A stretch of 64,000 bases of DNA from Echinarachnius parma (GCA_037951105.1 JBAMJV010000897.1:1-64000); one strand, 5' to 3'; positions 24,401-31,690 are shown, counted from the first letter of the stretch. Translations and numbers: made by a program. Notes: generated by a model not told the origin, from the letters alone.

Positions 24401-24465
24401 CATCCTCTCTTCTTGTTTTACAGAGTGAAGGCAAGATCCCGCCTGAAGCGTTCAAGCAAGCCTGA
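763..24465 (+). CDS. NXF1: Nuclear RNA export factor 1 (NXF1/TAP), complete 19-exon coding region
   Basis: Principal mRNA export receptor; with NXT1/p15 it carries mRNP through the nuclear pore by binding FG nucleoporins. Exons: 763-835, 2220-2751, 3519-3678, 7414-7497, 8276-8380, 8733-8877, 11060-11145, 12082-12189, 12743-12852, 17125-17161, 18000-18124, 19473-19533, 20145-20265, 20537-20652, 21584-21626, 21959-22089, 22611-22801, 23406-23466, 24424-24465. They sum to 2331 nt, or 776 residues; human NXF1 has 619. Domains: Gly/RGG-rich tail 1-200, RYNPY at 201-205 (the position of the human PY-NLS), Tap RNA-binding RRM-like domain about 252-335, LRR about 350-480, NTF2-like about 505-680, Pro-rich linker about 683-715, UBA-like TAP-C about 722-776. 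The start is the first ATG in frame; the sequence then joins at the conserved EHDD of human exon 2. Every junction keeps frame and matches NXF1 family order. The extra length is almost all in the N-terminal RGG region. Confidence 0.97.
836..2219. other. NXF1 intron 1
   Basis: AT-rich. A 950-1070 patch is unusually dense in GCATTGC/GCATGC/GCAATGG words in both orientations. Nothing else is recognised. Confidence 0.7.
2220..2751 (+). CDS. NXF1: NXF1 exon 2, Gly/RGG-rich N-terminal tail
   Basis: Encodes residues 25-201. It begins EHDD, as human exon 2 does, passes through about 140 residues of G, R, D and S with many RGG/RGRG motifs, and ends with the acidic [14 protein letters not shown] stretch, matching human SRLEEDDGDVAMSD. 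The DNA is GGA/GGT-rich. The exon ends in a split Tyr codon (TA|T). The RGG block is much longer than in vertebrates and probably gives non-specific RNA binding (inference). Confidence 0.93.
2898..3237. mobile_element. hAT-like MITE of the GGGCTCGACAC family, in NXF1 intron 2
   Basis: Starts CAGGGCTCGACACT and ends AGTGTGGAGCCCTG (imperfect inverted ends). It is flanked by a direct repeat TGTTAAG at 2891-2897 and 3238-3244. The interior holds paired GGGCCAG/CTGGCCC motifs. Related, less complete copies occur around 24024-24118, 30957-31205, 51638-51896, 58095-58240, 61315-61510 and 62930-63150. Confidence 0.7.
3519..3678 (+). CDS. NXF1: NXF1 exon 3, PY motif and start of the RNA-binding domain
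   Basis: Residues 202-255. The split codon completes RYNPY (201-205), the position of the transportin-type PY-NLS described for human NXF1. A basic segment follows ([12 protein letters not shown]). The exon ends in WCKIT, the first strand of the Tap RNA-binding domain (human WFKIT). Confidence 0.95.
4085..4262. repeat. Imperfect palindrome, ~80-bp arms
   Basis: AAGCAAATAAT...GATGGGACAAA...CACTTCC...ATCTTTCC on the left is mirrored by GGAAAGAT...GGAAGTG...TTTGTCCCATC...ATTATTTGCTT on the right, around an AAGCGAAGC centre near 4167. It looks like a foldback element. Confidence 0.65.
4321..6512 (+). mobile_element. Non-autonomous DNA transposon, copy 1 (GGGCAATTCC family)
   Basis: Terminal inverted repeat GGGCAATTCCAAGCAAAC at 4321 and its complement ending at 6512. 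Perfect 4-bp target duplication ACAA (4317-4320, 6513-6516). No transposase-length ORF. The interior carries six exact copies of GTAACGCCGTGAC (4514, 4711, 4725, 5793, 5959, and reversed at 5773) plus one degenerate copy beside the left end. A related copy lies inverted at 43970-45982. Superfamily not assigned; the 4-bp duplication narrows the options but does not settle them. Confidence 0.85.
6171..6358. mobile_element. Small MITE-like insertion inside transposon copy 1
   Basis: Ends TATATCAGGGAAAATTTTCC and GGAAAATTATTCCCTGTATA are inverted. The segment is absent at the matching place in copy 2 (near 44115-44135), which acts as an empty site. Boundaries are approximate. Confidence 0.6.
6841..7020. 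repeat. Foldback, 18-bp perfect ends
   Basis: CGCGGTTGCATTGAATTG at 6841 is mirrored by CAATTCAATGCAACCGCG ending at 7020. Further imperfect pairing includes ATTCAAATCCCGTA / TACGGAATTTGAAT. Confidence 0.65.
7414..7497 (+). CDS. NXF1: NXF1 exon 4, RNA-binding domain
   Basis: Residues 256-283, beginning [12 protein letters not shown] (human IPYGRKYDKAWL). It is phase 0 on both sides, with a GTATTT donor. Confidence 0.95.
7750..8010. repeat. Dispersed repeat in NXF1 intron 4 (related copies near 8490-8660 and 28001-28245)
   Basis: GGTGAAAGTC..TCCATTGCTTCATG.ACAAAAC and CGCCCGACAAG recur at 28075-28145 with the same spacing; GTCACAT..CACCTGATA-type ends recur near 8500. Probably one MITE family. 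Confidence 0.5.
8276..8380 (+). CDS. NXF1: NXF1 exon 5, RNA-binding domain
   Basis: Residues 284-318, with the RRM-like strand AVFYVDD matching human AQFFVED. It follows a good polypyrimidine tract ending in TTTTCAG, and the donor is GTAGG. Confidence 0.95.
8733..8877 (+). CDS. NXF1: NXF1 exon 6, end of RNA-binding domain to LRR linker
   Basis: Residues 319-366 plus a split Asp. [11 protein letters not shown] and then [14 protein letters not shown] align with human ISIIINSSAPP and MSKRYDGSQQALDL. Confidence 0.95.
9009..9477. mobile_element. MITE, GGGGTGTTTCACAAAG family, copy 1
   Basis: Left end GGGGGTGTTTCACAAAGATCC, right end complementary (TTTGTAAAACACCCCC). Its interior has gained a short SINE tail (TGCGCTATACAAATGTTTG then ATT repeats, 9405-9445), so it is longer than its ~290-300 bp relatives at 21237-21523 and 38984-39283. 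Confidence 0.65.
9547..10273. mobile_element. Repeat element with four ~145-bp internal units and TCCG array
   Basis: Bounded by ATGCCTCCGC (9547-9556) and its complement GCGGAGGCAT (10264-10273). (GTCC)n lies at 9590-9620. Units with ATCTCAAGAAC...GGTTGACGGATCAATTT...ACTTGGTATGAG recur near 9640, 9780, 9925 and 10077. Three units carry AGGTCAAAGGTCA (9729, 9878, 10021). A decayed relative is at about 11389-11860. Confidence 0.65.
10442..10968. mobile_element. hAT-like non-autonomous element, copy 1
   Basis: Ends TAGAGCTGAGTCAAATCGAAT and ATTCGATTTGACTCAGCACTA fit the hAT-type YARNG start. Perfect 8-bp target duplication ATTCCTAA (10434-10441, 10969-10976). The interior has CGGATATCGAAT-type palindromes and a poly-A/poly-T hairpin. 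An inverted relative lies at 55568-55971. Confidence 0.85.
11060..11145 (+). CDS. NXF1: NXF1 exon 7, start of the LRR domain
   Basis: Residues 367-395, [10 protein letters not shown]...ISENIPE, equivalent to human DLKGLRSD...IEENIPE. Confidence 0.95.
11389..11860. repeat. Decayed copy of the ATGCCTCCGC element
   Basis: TCTCAAGAACCAGTTGACG, GGTCAAAG, TACCTCAAGAACCAGTTACTG and CTGCATGCAGTC occur in the same order as in 9547-10290, but diverged. Confidence 0.5.
11921..12062. repeat. Dispersed ~140-bp GCCCC-rich repeat, copy 1
   Basis: GGGGGCTGAGGGCGACATTG, AAATAGCCCC, TGAAATCAGTAGGTAGCCC, ATCAGATT and AGTAGCCCC recur in order at 18806-18960, 49115-49250 and 62735-62880. This copy ends about 20 nt before NXF1 exon 8. 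Confidence 0.75.
12082..12189 (+). CDS. NXF1: NXF1 exon 8, LRR
   Basis: Residues 396-431. Two leucine-rich strands are visible: [14 protein letters not shown] and [10 protein letters not shown]. The acceptor directly follows a dispersed repeat (11921-12062), and a GAT microsatellite begins about 15-20 nt after the donor GTCAGT. Confidence 0.96.
12206..12550. repeat. GAT/GGT microsatellite in NXF1 intron 8
   Basis: Long imperfect (GAT)n with GGT interruptions. It gives open frames of poly-Asp, poly-Met or poly-His that are not genes. Confidence 0.95.
12550..12640. repeat. SINE-like fragment
   Basis: ATGCTCCCAGGGGAGTTGAG, ATGGTGCGCAAGATGATTGTG and GGGTTTGAA recur at 22828-22930 and 52055-52205. 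The last copy has a GCGCTCTATAAATGG tail followed by ATT repeats. Confidence 0.55.
12743..12852 (+). CDS. NXF1: NXF1 exon 9, LRR
   Basis: Residues 432-467 plus a split Ser. [18 protein letters not shown] and [10 protein letters not shown] match human LKSERELDKIKGLKLEEL and LWLDGNSLCD. Reading on into intron 9 gives a stop (TGA 12860-12862) after three codons. Confidence 0.96.
12853..17124. other. NXF1 intron 9
   Basis: A 4.3-kb intron, the longest in this gene. It has a poly-G run near 12978-12988, an AATAA-rich stretch at 14690-14770 and otherwise unassigned AT-rich sequence. By position it corresponds to the human intron that follows the YIS codon of the LRR. Confidence 0.75.
17125..17161 (+). 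CDS. NXF1: NXF1 exon 10, short exon closing the LRR
   Basis: A 37-nt exon (residues 468-480) encoding [12 protein letters not shown], equivalent to human AIRERFPKLLRL. It has a good TTCTCTTTCAG acceptor and GTAAG donor. Confidence 0.94.
17162..17999. other. NXF1 intron 10
   Basis: Mostly the 17195-17600 repeat, then a C/A run near 17747-17763 and a GGGGCTTTGCCCCCTGCACC patch. The patch resembles sequence at 58620-58670 only loosely. Confidence 0.6.
17195..17600. repeat. Dispersed repeat, copy in NXF1 intron 10
   Basis: AAGGACGAGAGCTATTTTAA, CTCTACAAATTGGCAACTCC, AAATATCACAATGTGTTGCC and AAAGCAGGTAGAGTAACA recur in the same order and strand at 52215-52590. Confidence 0.75.
18000..18124 (+). 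CDS. NXF1: NXF1 exon 11, LRR-NTF2 linker
   Basis: Residues 481-521 plus a split Arg. [14 protein letters not shown] matches human DGHELPPPIAFDVE, and the first NTF2-like helix follows ([11 protein letters not shown]). Confidence 0.96.
18176..18684. mobile_element. Foldback element in NXF1 intron 11
   Basis: GGCTGGAATTCTCATGGAG on the left and TTGATGAGAATTCCACCC on the right are inverted. GGTTAAATTTAACCC-type palindromes occur inside both arms. Confidence 0.55.
18806..18960. repeat. GCCCC-rich repeat, copy 2
   Basis: Same block order as 11921-12062: GGGGGCTGAGGGCGACTTTG, then ATAGCCCCCTGATATCAG, then AGTAGCCCCCTAG. Confidence 0.7.
19473..19533 (+). CDS. NXF1: NXF1 exon 12, NTF2-like domain
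   Basis: Residues 522-542. [19 protein letters not shown] matches the human YYAIYDSGDRQGLLDAYHD core. This domain pairs with NXT1. Confidence 0.96.
19609..19957. repeat. Two-unit tandem duplication, 175-bp period, NXF1 intron 12
   Basis: CGAGATACAAATTACTGATC at 19609 recurs at 19784. The units are nearly identical, including GGGTTAAATCTTGCCATGTG. A recent duplication. Confidence 0.9.
20145..20265 (+). CDS. NXF1: NXF1 exon 13, NTF2-like domain
   Basis: Residues 543-582 plus a split Val. [19 protein letters not shown] matches human LAEYFKDSRNVKKLKDP. A GAT-type microsatellite starts just after the donor. Confidence 0.95.
20276..20475. repeat. GAT/GGT microsatellite in NXF1 intron 13
   Basis: An imperfect (GATGAT)n/(GGTGAT)n array starting about 12 nt after the exon 13 donor and filling most of this 271-nt intron. 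Confidence 0.95.
20537..20652 (+). CDS. NXF1: NXF1 exon 14, NTF2-like domain
   Basis: Residues 583-621, containing [18 protein letters not shown] (human VVAFLNELPKTQHDVNSF). The last ~30 nt and the donor are repeated twice downstream in decayed form (see 20747-20940). Confidence 0.95.
20747..20940 (+). repeat. Decayed tandem copies of the exon 14 3' end and donor
   Basis: TCTATGGCCAGGGTATGT at the exon 14 end (20641) recurs at 20765, preceded by TCAAGATTGAT, and more weakly as CAATGGCAAGGGTATGA at 20921. Spacing is 124 and 155 nt. Downstream sequence (ATCTTTAACTTT, ATTTCACCAAG) also repeats. Confidence 0.75.
21237..21523. mobile_element. MITE, GGGGTGTTTCACAAAG family, copy 2
   Basis: Left end GGGGGTGTTTCACAAAG, right end CTTTGTGAAACACCCCCC. 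The interior TGGTAAGCCATTTGGTACAG and TTGGAATAAAAT match 38984-39283. Confidence 0.8.
21584..21626 (+). CDS. NXF1: NXF1 exon 15, NTF2-like domain
   Basis: A 43-nt exon, residues 622-635 plus a split Val: [14 protein letters not shown], equivalent to human TLLCFSVNGVFKE. Confidence 0.94.
21959..22089 (+). CDS. NXF1: NXF1 exon 16, end of the NTF2-like domain
   Basis: Residues 636-679. [19 protein letters not shown] and [13 protein letters not shown] match human LRAFTRTFIAVPASNSGL and CIVNDELFVRNAS. Confidence 0.96.
22611..22801 (+). CDS. NXF1: NXF1 exon 17, Pro-rich linker and start of TAP-C
   Basis: Residues 680-742. [15 protein letters not shown] is followed by a longer Pro/Ala run than in human, then [12 protein letters not shown] and MNAEWSFK, the first helix of the UBA-like TAP-C domain. 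Confidence 0.96.
22828..22930. repeat. SINE-like fragment, intron 17
   Basis: TATGCTCCCCTGGGAGTTGAG, GAGATAATTGTGCGGG and TGCCTGATGACC, shared with 52055-52205. Confidence 0.5.
23406..23466 (+). CDS. NXF1: NXF1 exon 18, TAP-C (UBA-like) domain
   Basis: Residues 743-763, [17 protein letters not shown]. The loop tryptophan that contacts FG repeats in human (NWD loop) is kept as Trp750, but the flanking residues are G-W-N rather than N-W-D. Confidence 0.95.
24024..24315. repeat. GGGCTCGACAC-type fragment and GGTACCCCGGGGTACC palindromes
   Basis: GGGCTAGACACT and TGATCGGGCAAA are remnants of the 2898 family. They are followed by perfect palindromes at 24120-24135 and about 24140-24154, and a variant GGTACCCCAGGGTACC at 24300-24315, all in NXF1 intron 18. 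Confidence 0.65.
24424..24465 (+). CDS. NXF1: NXF1 exon 19, terminal coding exon
   Basis: Residues 764-776 ([13 protein letters not shown], human AKGEIPEVAFMK) followed by TGA at 24463-24465. Confidence 0.96.
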   Translation, partial: SEGKIPPEAFKQA

Positions 24466-27400
24466 GACAACTATTGATGTCACAAACAATTTTTAAAGAG
24501 ATATGTACATTATTTTTGTTTGTTTAATTCAATGAAATGTGAGTGTGTGTTTTTTTTAAACAACAACCTTGTGCTTTTTAATCAGCTAGGTATGCTCAGT
24601 ATGCATTTACATGTTATGTGCACTGCTTATTCAAGTCAGACCAGTAAATTATTACGAACAAGCAGAGATCAGAATAGTGACTTTATATATATATATAGTT
24701 TTTAACTAAAGGTCAGTTTTTACATGGCCTTTCATGAATATGTTATGTGATCTGTTCATGAAACCAGGTGTCGGTTTCTTGAAACCAGGTGTCTGTATTT
24801 GAAGAAGAAAAAAAAAATGGAAGATAAAAAGATGACTTGATTTTTGAGTCCCACAGTCATATCCATGTTGCTATTTTTTTGTGCATTAAAACGAATATTA
24901 CTAGTCCAGTTCAGTCCAGTTCACGCCAGTCTGTACAATATGCGTCCGGGGGGGGGGGGTCCCGACGTGTGCGTAAGCATAAAACTGTTTGCAGTTTTTG
25001 TGTCAGTACTGGGCTTATAAATATATATAAACCTATATAGTAGCTAATTTAAACACTATAATAGATCTAGCTTGAGTGGTTATGAATAGACAATGGACAT
25101 TGAATCTCATTCTGTCAGTCCTTTGTTTGCATATGGCGTGCGCAAATATAGTGTGCTCGTAGACCTCATTCGCTCACTGTATCTGGCCTGCACAGATTCG
25201 GGGGGGGGGGGGGGGGGGGAACCACATGCGTACAGAGTGCATACATGGGGGGAGGGGGTCAAATTTGGGAAATATTTTGTGTACATACTTATTAGATGGT
25301 CCCATACCATAGTACAGGCTGGTGCTCGAAGGACATTCACTGTGGTATAAGCATTATTATTTTATCAAATGCTTATATGTTGGTTGTGTAAGATATGTTA
25401 ATACATCATGAAAATGAATATTTGGATGAAAGATGAAAGCATGATTTCACTATATTATGTTTGTGGATATTCCACACTAACAATTCTCTTTTGGTCGTTC
25501 ACTAGACATATATGTACTTGAACCATGTCAGGTTGGCATTTTTATGAAAGAAGATGAAAAAGTGTTTTAAAGTGTGTTAATTAGTTAATTTATGAAATAA
25601 GATAATGTGTTCATACTTGTATGGTCAAACCTGCTCCAGTGACCTTCTGTCTATAGAGACCCCTTTGCTTATAAAGAACAAAACATTGACTCTTTAGAAA
25701 GCAAGTTACAATACATGTACATAAACCTGTCTATAATTACCACTTTTCTTTTTGTATTCCTTGGGTGGTCTTTGTAGAGTTTGACTGTAATACTTTGTTT
25801 TACCATTTTGTTGTGTAAAGGTCTTAGTAGCTTTATTTAAAATCTGTTTACTTCCTCATGCACTGTTCAGAGAAAATACAATTTCCAGTGATGTATGAAA
25901 TTTCATTTGTGAGCTTTCTAAGGACTATGGGCAATTTGTTTGGCCCGAAACCAGAAAATGTAACAAATACACATATTAACAAGTCTTGCTTGGTTGCCTG
26001 TAGTAGGCAAGTCAAATTTGGCATTCATGACATTTTGATGGCCAGGGGCATGTGATTACTTTGTTTAAATATTATTTTTGGTGTACATTTCTATGATGAT
26101 GCTACAGATTATATGCACTCATAGGACCGAGTGGCACTATAGTATTACAACTATTGAATACTACTGCTTCATATATTTATATCTGTGAGTGTAATGTATC
26201 ACAATGCTGTTATGTTTACATTGTCATTTATAGAAAGCTTTTGTCATGTTCGATATTGAAGCATAATTTAGTGTTTTTTTTACCTGCATGAATTTATGGA
26301 ATTAAAGGGTAATTCTACCCCAATAATGTGTTGTTTGCTATATAACAAGGTGAATAAGAAGAATCATGAGGGAAAATCTGAACAAAACGGTAGAGCAACA
26401 ACAAAGATGTGGCAGGTTGACCTCTGTTCCGATTTGTGTGTATCGTTCGCAATCGCTATCGATCGTGACGTCATTTGCGAGCTGCTGCAATTTTATTTTT
26501 GAACATGAAAATTTAAAAAAATCTAATTTTCTTAATTACAAAGCAATTCTTGAGCTTAAACTTGCCAGCATAATTGGCTGATCAATATTCCTTTATAAAT
26601 TCATAAAAACAAGCAGAATAATTTGTTTGTTAGCAACGCCAATGAGAAATGTGTGAAATTTCATGTACAAAACCTATGGCAAGTAGCTCGCAAGCGATGT
26701 TGCAAAGGGTGGCAATTTTCGAAATGATCGCTCATTTCGACATGATGTTCACATATGCATAACTGGTGTTGCTTGTCCGATTCTGATCATTTTTTCGCCA
26801 ATTATTCCTCTCATTCTCCTTATTCGGTTAGACAATAAATAAATCGGGGCCCGGAATTCCATCTTGGACTTTGACTGATTTTGCCAAAAATTCTACTAGC
26901 GGTTCTTCTCAATCATTCACTTCTATTATTGCAAACGGCATAATTCCAGGGTGGATTTCCACTTTTAATTTCCTTTTTTTTTTTAAGAACCAGTGTGTGA
27001 TCTGAACAGAATGTAACAACATGGCATACCATGTCAAGGTTCATATTTTGCATCTGAAATACATAAGCAATTTATTGTTGATGAATTGATTTTGATAGTA
27101 AAGTATAACATTTTTTTGCAAAGACCCCGATCCGAGATATCTTTGTCTTGGTTGTCAGTCAGTAATTGTAGTTTAAAGCGCTGGAATATATAATGTTTCA
27201 TATTAGGCGCTATACAAATTTAATGTTCCATTTATTATGATATTATTAGCCAGCTCAGTTCAAAGTTATGAAGGGTCATTCATTTATTACACTGTAAAAG
27301 CAGTACTTGTACCATTCGTTTTGTATGCTGAGTCTACATGATCATTTTACTGTTATTTCTTTTTGTAATTTAATTTTGTGTCCTATATATTTTTAAAATA

Positions 27401-27960
27401 AAATTGAATTGTATCCCATGCACAATTTTATGCTGTAAATTTATATGTAAATTATCATACTGTTCTGACCCGTTATATAGTTGGTCAAGATCATGCAGCT
27501 TAATTTGAAGATTTTTTTTTTTCAGAACCAACTTTTTAATACGAGGTTTAACTGCCTATTAAAGTTATATTGTATGTTTGTAATTTTGCTTTTAAATCTG
27601 ATTTAATTAATGTAGAACATGCAGGCACCAGCAGAGTTAACATTATGATTAGTTTATTGATTAACAAGATAGAGGCACGTAAGAAAGAATACTAGTATTA
27701 AAGCATTTTAAGTGCTATTTCTTTCAATTCAGGTTGTGCATGTGTAATTAGGGGCGTTGTGAAATCACATTTTGCATTTAGTGTACATGTATTTCAAAGA
27801 TTTTCCCCATGAATATGTGTTTTATGACCAGAAAGAAGTGATTTTTTACCAATTGAGATTTTAATTTTTCCTGTCATCATTGTTAAAAACAAAGACATTG
27901 AAAGTCAGAAAATAAAGTTTTGGACACCTTGCCAAAAATAAAGAAACTGTTGTATTTGTC
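24466..27960 (+). other. NXF1: Probable NXF1 3' UTR
   Basis: AT-rich sequence without recognisable coding content. It holds a poly-G tract (25200-25219) and a degenerate CAAACCTG repeat near 25625-25790. A proximal AATAAA lies at 27397-27402. Two close AATAAA hexamers at 27911-27916 and 27937-27942 are followed by T/GT-rich sequence, the more convincing cleavage region. The extent is inferred; no transcript evidence is available. Confidence 0.5.
27911..27942 (+). terminator. NXF1: Candidate NXF1 distal polyadenylation signals
   Basis: Two AATAAA hexamers 26 nt apart, followed by GTTGTATTTGTCTGTTTTT, a typical GU/U-rich downstream element. A weaker alternative is the AATAAA at 27397. Confidence 0.5.
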
Positions 27961-28250
27961 TGTTTTTATACTTGCATATTATATTTGCATGCAACTAAAG
28001 GCGTTGTCACATTTCACGGGATATCGTAAACGGATGCCCGACGGATAGAAATTTGAGAAATCAAATTATCCGATGGTGAAAGTCGTTTCCATTGCTTCAT
28101 GCACAAAACATTCTCGCTGTATAGAACAAAGTACATCACCCGACAAGGAATGGCTTTTGCTGAATAAGAAACGCTTATGAACGGATTGGAAATGTGGCTC
28201 TCCGTCGGGCGTTTGTTAAGGCTATCCGGTGATATGTGACAAGAGCTTAA

Positions 28251-28508
28251 GTTAAAGGGGAAGGAACTCCTAGCCTTTTGACTTACTGGATGTGATGAGA
28301 GCATAACTCTTGTCATTTCTAGTTACTTATTTCCTCATGAATATTCCCAATAATGAAAATAATCAATATTTTATGGCCCACTGTCGTCTGCTTTCAATGC
28401 TTTTTGTAATCAGGAATATTCATGAGGAAATAAGTGACTAGCAATGATAGTAGTTATGCTCTCATCACATCCAGTAAGTCAAAAGGATAAGGGTTAATTC
28501 CCCTTTAA
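28251..28508. mobile_element. Foldback element with ~100-bp arms
   Basis: The left arm (GTTAAAGGGGAA..., TTTTGACTTACTGGATGTG, ATTTCCTCATGAATATTCC) is mirrored on the right with about 90% pairing by eye and a ~58-nt loop. Confidence 0.85.
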
Positions 28509-28628
28509 CTAATTTATAGTTTTAATGATTTGAAGGATGATAAGCCTAAGTAGTTCGTAGTTCATCAAACTAAACTTAATAAATATCTCTACTACAAACG
28601 CATTCACGTCGGTCACTGGACACACAAA

Positions 28629-28937
28629 TGGCCCGTATTCACAAAGGTTTGTAGGAGGTTTGTACAAACCATGGTTTATCCATGGTCTACATCTATGGAG
28701 TGCCATTTGTATACTGATGGAGAAAGAATGTAAACTCCTTGTTAGTAATGTTGATGGTACACATTTACAAAATGCACCAAATAAATGTTTGTCTTCTTAG
28801 ATTGTGAAATTTGCTGGTTAGCAAGCACCAACAATATCATTAGAAATAATAAATTGTTTTACTTGTATACGAGCAGCACTCCATAGATGTAGACCATGGA
28901 TAAACCATGGTTTGTACAAACCTCCTTTGTGAACACT
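28629..28937. mobile_element. Foldback element with ~70-bp arms
   Basis: TTTGTACAAACCATGGTTTA and GGTCTACATCTATGGAGTGC on the left are complementary to GCACTCCATAGATGTAGACC and TAAACCATGGTTTGTACAAA on the right. The outer ends resemble CCGTATTCACAAAGG. Confidence 0.8.
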
Positions 28938-29334
28938 GGCCAATCAATCTGCGCACAAAATTGAGTACTGGATTGGATTGCTAGACCAGAGCTTTGATCA
29001 CTAAGCTAGAAACTTATGATGGAGGAGGTCCTTCTATATAGAATCCCCTTTCCATGCTCAAGATTAGTACATTCTGTCATTAATAGACTATAGTATTATA
29101 AAATGGGTAGAAGAATCCCTGCATTCTGATTGGTCAATTAGCGTGTAAAAGTTTTTACTGATGCATTTTACTTATGCATTTTACTGATGCATGGCTCACT
29201 TTAGTTTGATTTTTGCATTTTTTGCGCCCATTTTATAAAACAAATGCTGCACAGGCATATTTCGTGGATGGTCTAAAACCCACTCCAAAGTTAAACTCGT
29301 GCATCCAATTCTTACCGATCCACTCAAGCCTGTG

Positions 29335-29830
29335 CATCATTTGTATACTGAAGCATTGCCATGGGTAATCGGTTCTAAACAATGTCAGGCAAGCCAAAAA
29401 TGTCTGACCTAGCGGTTGCTAAGAAGAGTGTGGGCTAGCTCCAACCAAAGTCAAAGTACAATTTATTTGGAACCATTTGAAGCAACGACAAACTACATGT
29501 CAGTGCGACATGTCAGTGCGACGTCGCAGCTATTCATTGCCATGGGTTATCGGTTCCAAACAATGTCAGGCAAGCCAAAAATGTCTGACCTAGCGGTTGC
29601 TAAGAAAAGTGTTTGCTAGCTCCAACTCACTATCAAAAGGCCAAGTCAAAGTAGTATTTCGAACCATTTAAAGTTACAACTAAGTATATGATGTCATAGA
29701 GTACCACCATGTGACATCGCAGCTATTAATTGCTATGGATAATGGTTCCAAACAATGTCAGGCAAACAGTGAATTTGTGATCTAGCGGTTGCTAAGGCAA
29801 TTGTCCAACTTCAACCCACTTCCAAAATCC
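29335..29830. repeat. Three-unit tandem array, ~185-190 bp period
   Basis: GCCATGGGTAATCGGTTC, AACAATGTCAGGCAAGCC and CTAGCGGTTGCTAAG recur at about 29355, 29540 and 29730. The third unit is most diverged. Confidence 0.85.
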
Positions 29831-30956
29831 CCAATTAAAGGACAAGTTGTTTAGAATCATTATTTTGTAATAACAAAAGCATGTGACGTCACTATTTATG
29901 TACATCAGTCTCCGCCTCAATGGGATAACATAGTACAGGGTACTTGCAAAAACCTACAGAATTTAGAAGAGACTAGTGTACTTTGGTGCTCTATAAGCCG
30001 ATACACTTTCAATTCTAGGATACAAAATATCCAGTCCTTTATCAATGCACACACAATAAGCAAAAGCAACAATTTTGAAATAATTTTCCCACAACTTCAT
30101 TCTCCTCTTTATTGAAATATATATTCTACACTCCAGGCACGCTCGCTGTACAACTTTGCAAAAAAAAGTTAATTTACAACAAAAAAACACAAACAAAAAA
30201 CAGAAAGGAAAATACAGTTGGTGTACATACAATCGTGTATACAGTTATTGAACAAGCCACATATAACTTGTATGTACAGTGCATGCATTGGTAGTTACTG
30301 TATTACTACTCCCACTCTTTCTCTTACAATTTCAAAATCACACACCAATTTCTTTTTTTTTGTTTATACAAGATAAAATGCACAGAGGAAGACGAAAAGA
30401 AAAAATATATATATCATTCGTTAAAAGGCAAAGAACAACAAATTATATTCTACATTGAATCAAGTGTGACTGCTTATGATACTATCTGATATTGAATTAG
30501 AAAATTAAGTCTGAGGATATGGGCATTGTTGCAAATAATTGGAGCTCAACTATATACATTTCATGTTAAGTTTGACTTCACAGTTTGGTAAATACATAGA
30601 TTAGTAATGCCTTTTAATACTGGTACATGTAAATGACATTATGTACACAATTTAATTAAGATAGGTTCAATTTATGTGCTCATGAACTTGGACAATAATG
30701 AAACGAAAATTAATTTTAATTTTTACTGGATCCATTCCCCAAATAAACTATCTTTCTCAAAGAAATTTCAAACACAAAATACAAAAAATAGAATTTGACT
30801 TCCAGCAAGACTGCGTTAAAAAATTAACATTCATTCTATATATACATTTTTACGCTTAAAAAGTGACACATTTTTGAAGAGAATGCAAGCTGCAAAACAA
30901 TAAAGGTGGGTCATTATCTGTGATTTGTATGGACCCAAACGACATAAGAACTTAAA

Positions 30957-31205
30957 GCAGGGCTCGACACTAGCACTTGCAGAGTTGCCCACTTTCCACC
31001 TGGGGCAAGTAACATTTCATAAATGATCTAGTTTGCTTGCGCCATCGGGCAACTTAAATTTCCCTTCAACTGCGAGAGTAAATCTCATCTCTAATTAAAG
31101 CAAGTGGGGAAGTCAATATTATGTTTGGGAAAGTAAAATTTGAACATTTATGATTTTACTTGCCCGAACGGGCTAGTAGAGAAAAAAGTTAGCGTTGAGG
31201 GTTGC
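30957..31205. repeat. GGGCTCGACAC-family copy
   Basis: Starts CAGGGCTCGACACTAGCAC; internal CATCGGGCAAC and CCCGAACGGGC as in other members. Confidence 0.6.
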
Positions 31206-31479
31206 TTATAATATAGGCTCAAATTTGTACTGCTGAGAGATATGTGGTTTTGGAAGAACCTGAATTTACATTGCAGCGTACTGGTTTAATATTAACTAGT
31301 GAAAAAAGCTTTTAAAAATTAATAAGTTAAATTTATGTCATTTCATCAGTCAATGGGCTAAATTTGACTTCAGGATTGGATTTGGAAAAACCAAGTGAGT
31401 TAAATTTGACCCAATGTTTAAAAATCCCCAAAGGATGAAATCAACCCTTTGAGAATCCCAGCCTTAACCTGGTTACTGC

Positions 31480-31690
31480 TAGATTTTGGATTCCCCATAG
31501 AGTTAGCAACAGAGTCCACCAGGCTCCGGTAGTCGGTGGGTTAACATATTCCCTACAAGATTTTGCAATCCTTGGAGTTAATATAGGGTCCACCAAGGTC
31601 CCGTAGACAGTGGGTTAACATGTTCCCTACTACATTTCACAATCCCATCGAATGAATACAGGATCCACCAGGTTCCCATATGCAATGGGT
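31480..31690. repeat. Three-unit ~70-bp tandem
   Basis: Units of TTCCC(T)A..AGATTTTGCAATCC...GTCCACCAGG..CCC(G/A)TA...GTGGGTTAACAT. Single related units are at 41625-41710 and 61080-61160. Confidence 0.75.

Larger units (their letters stand above)
27961..30107. other. Intergenic region between the convergent genes
   Basis: No coding content seen. It holds a MITE-like repeat (28001-28245), two long hairpins (28251-28508, 28629-28937) and a three-unit tandem (about 29335-29830). Confidence 0.6.
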
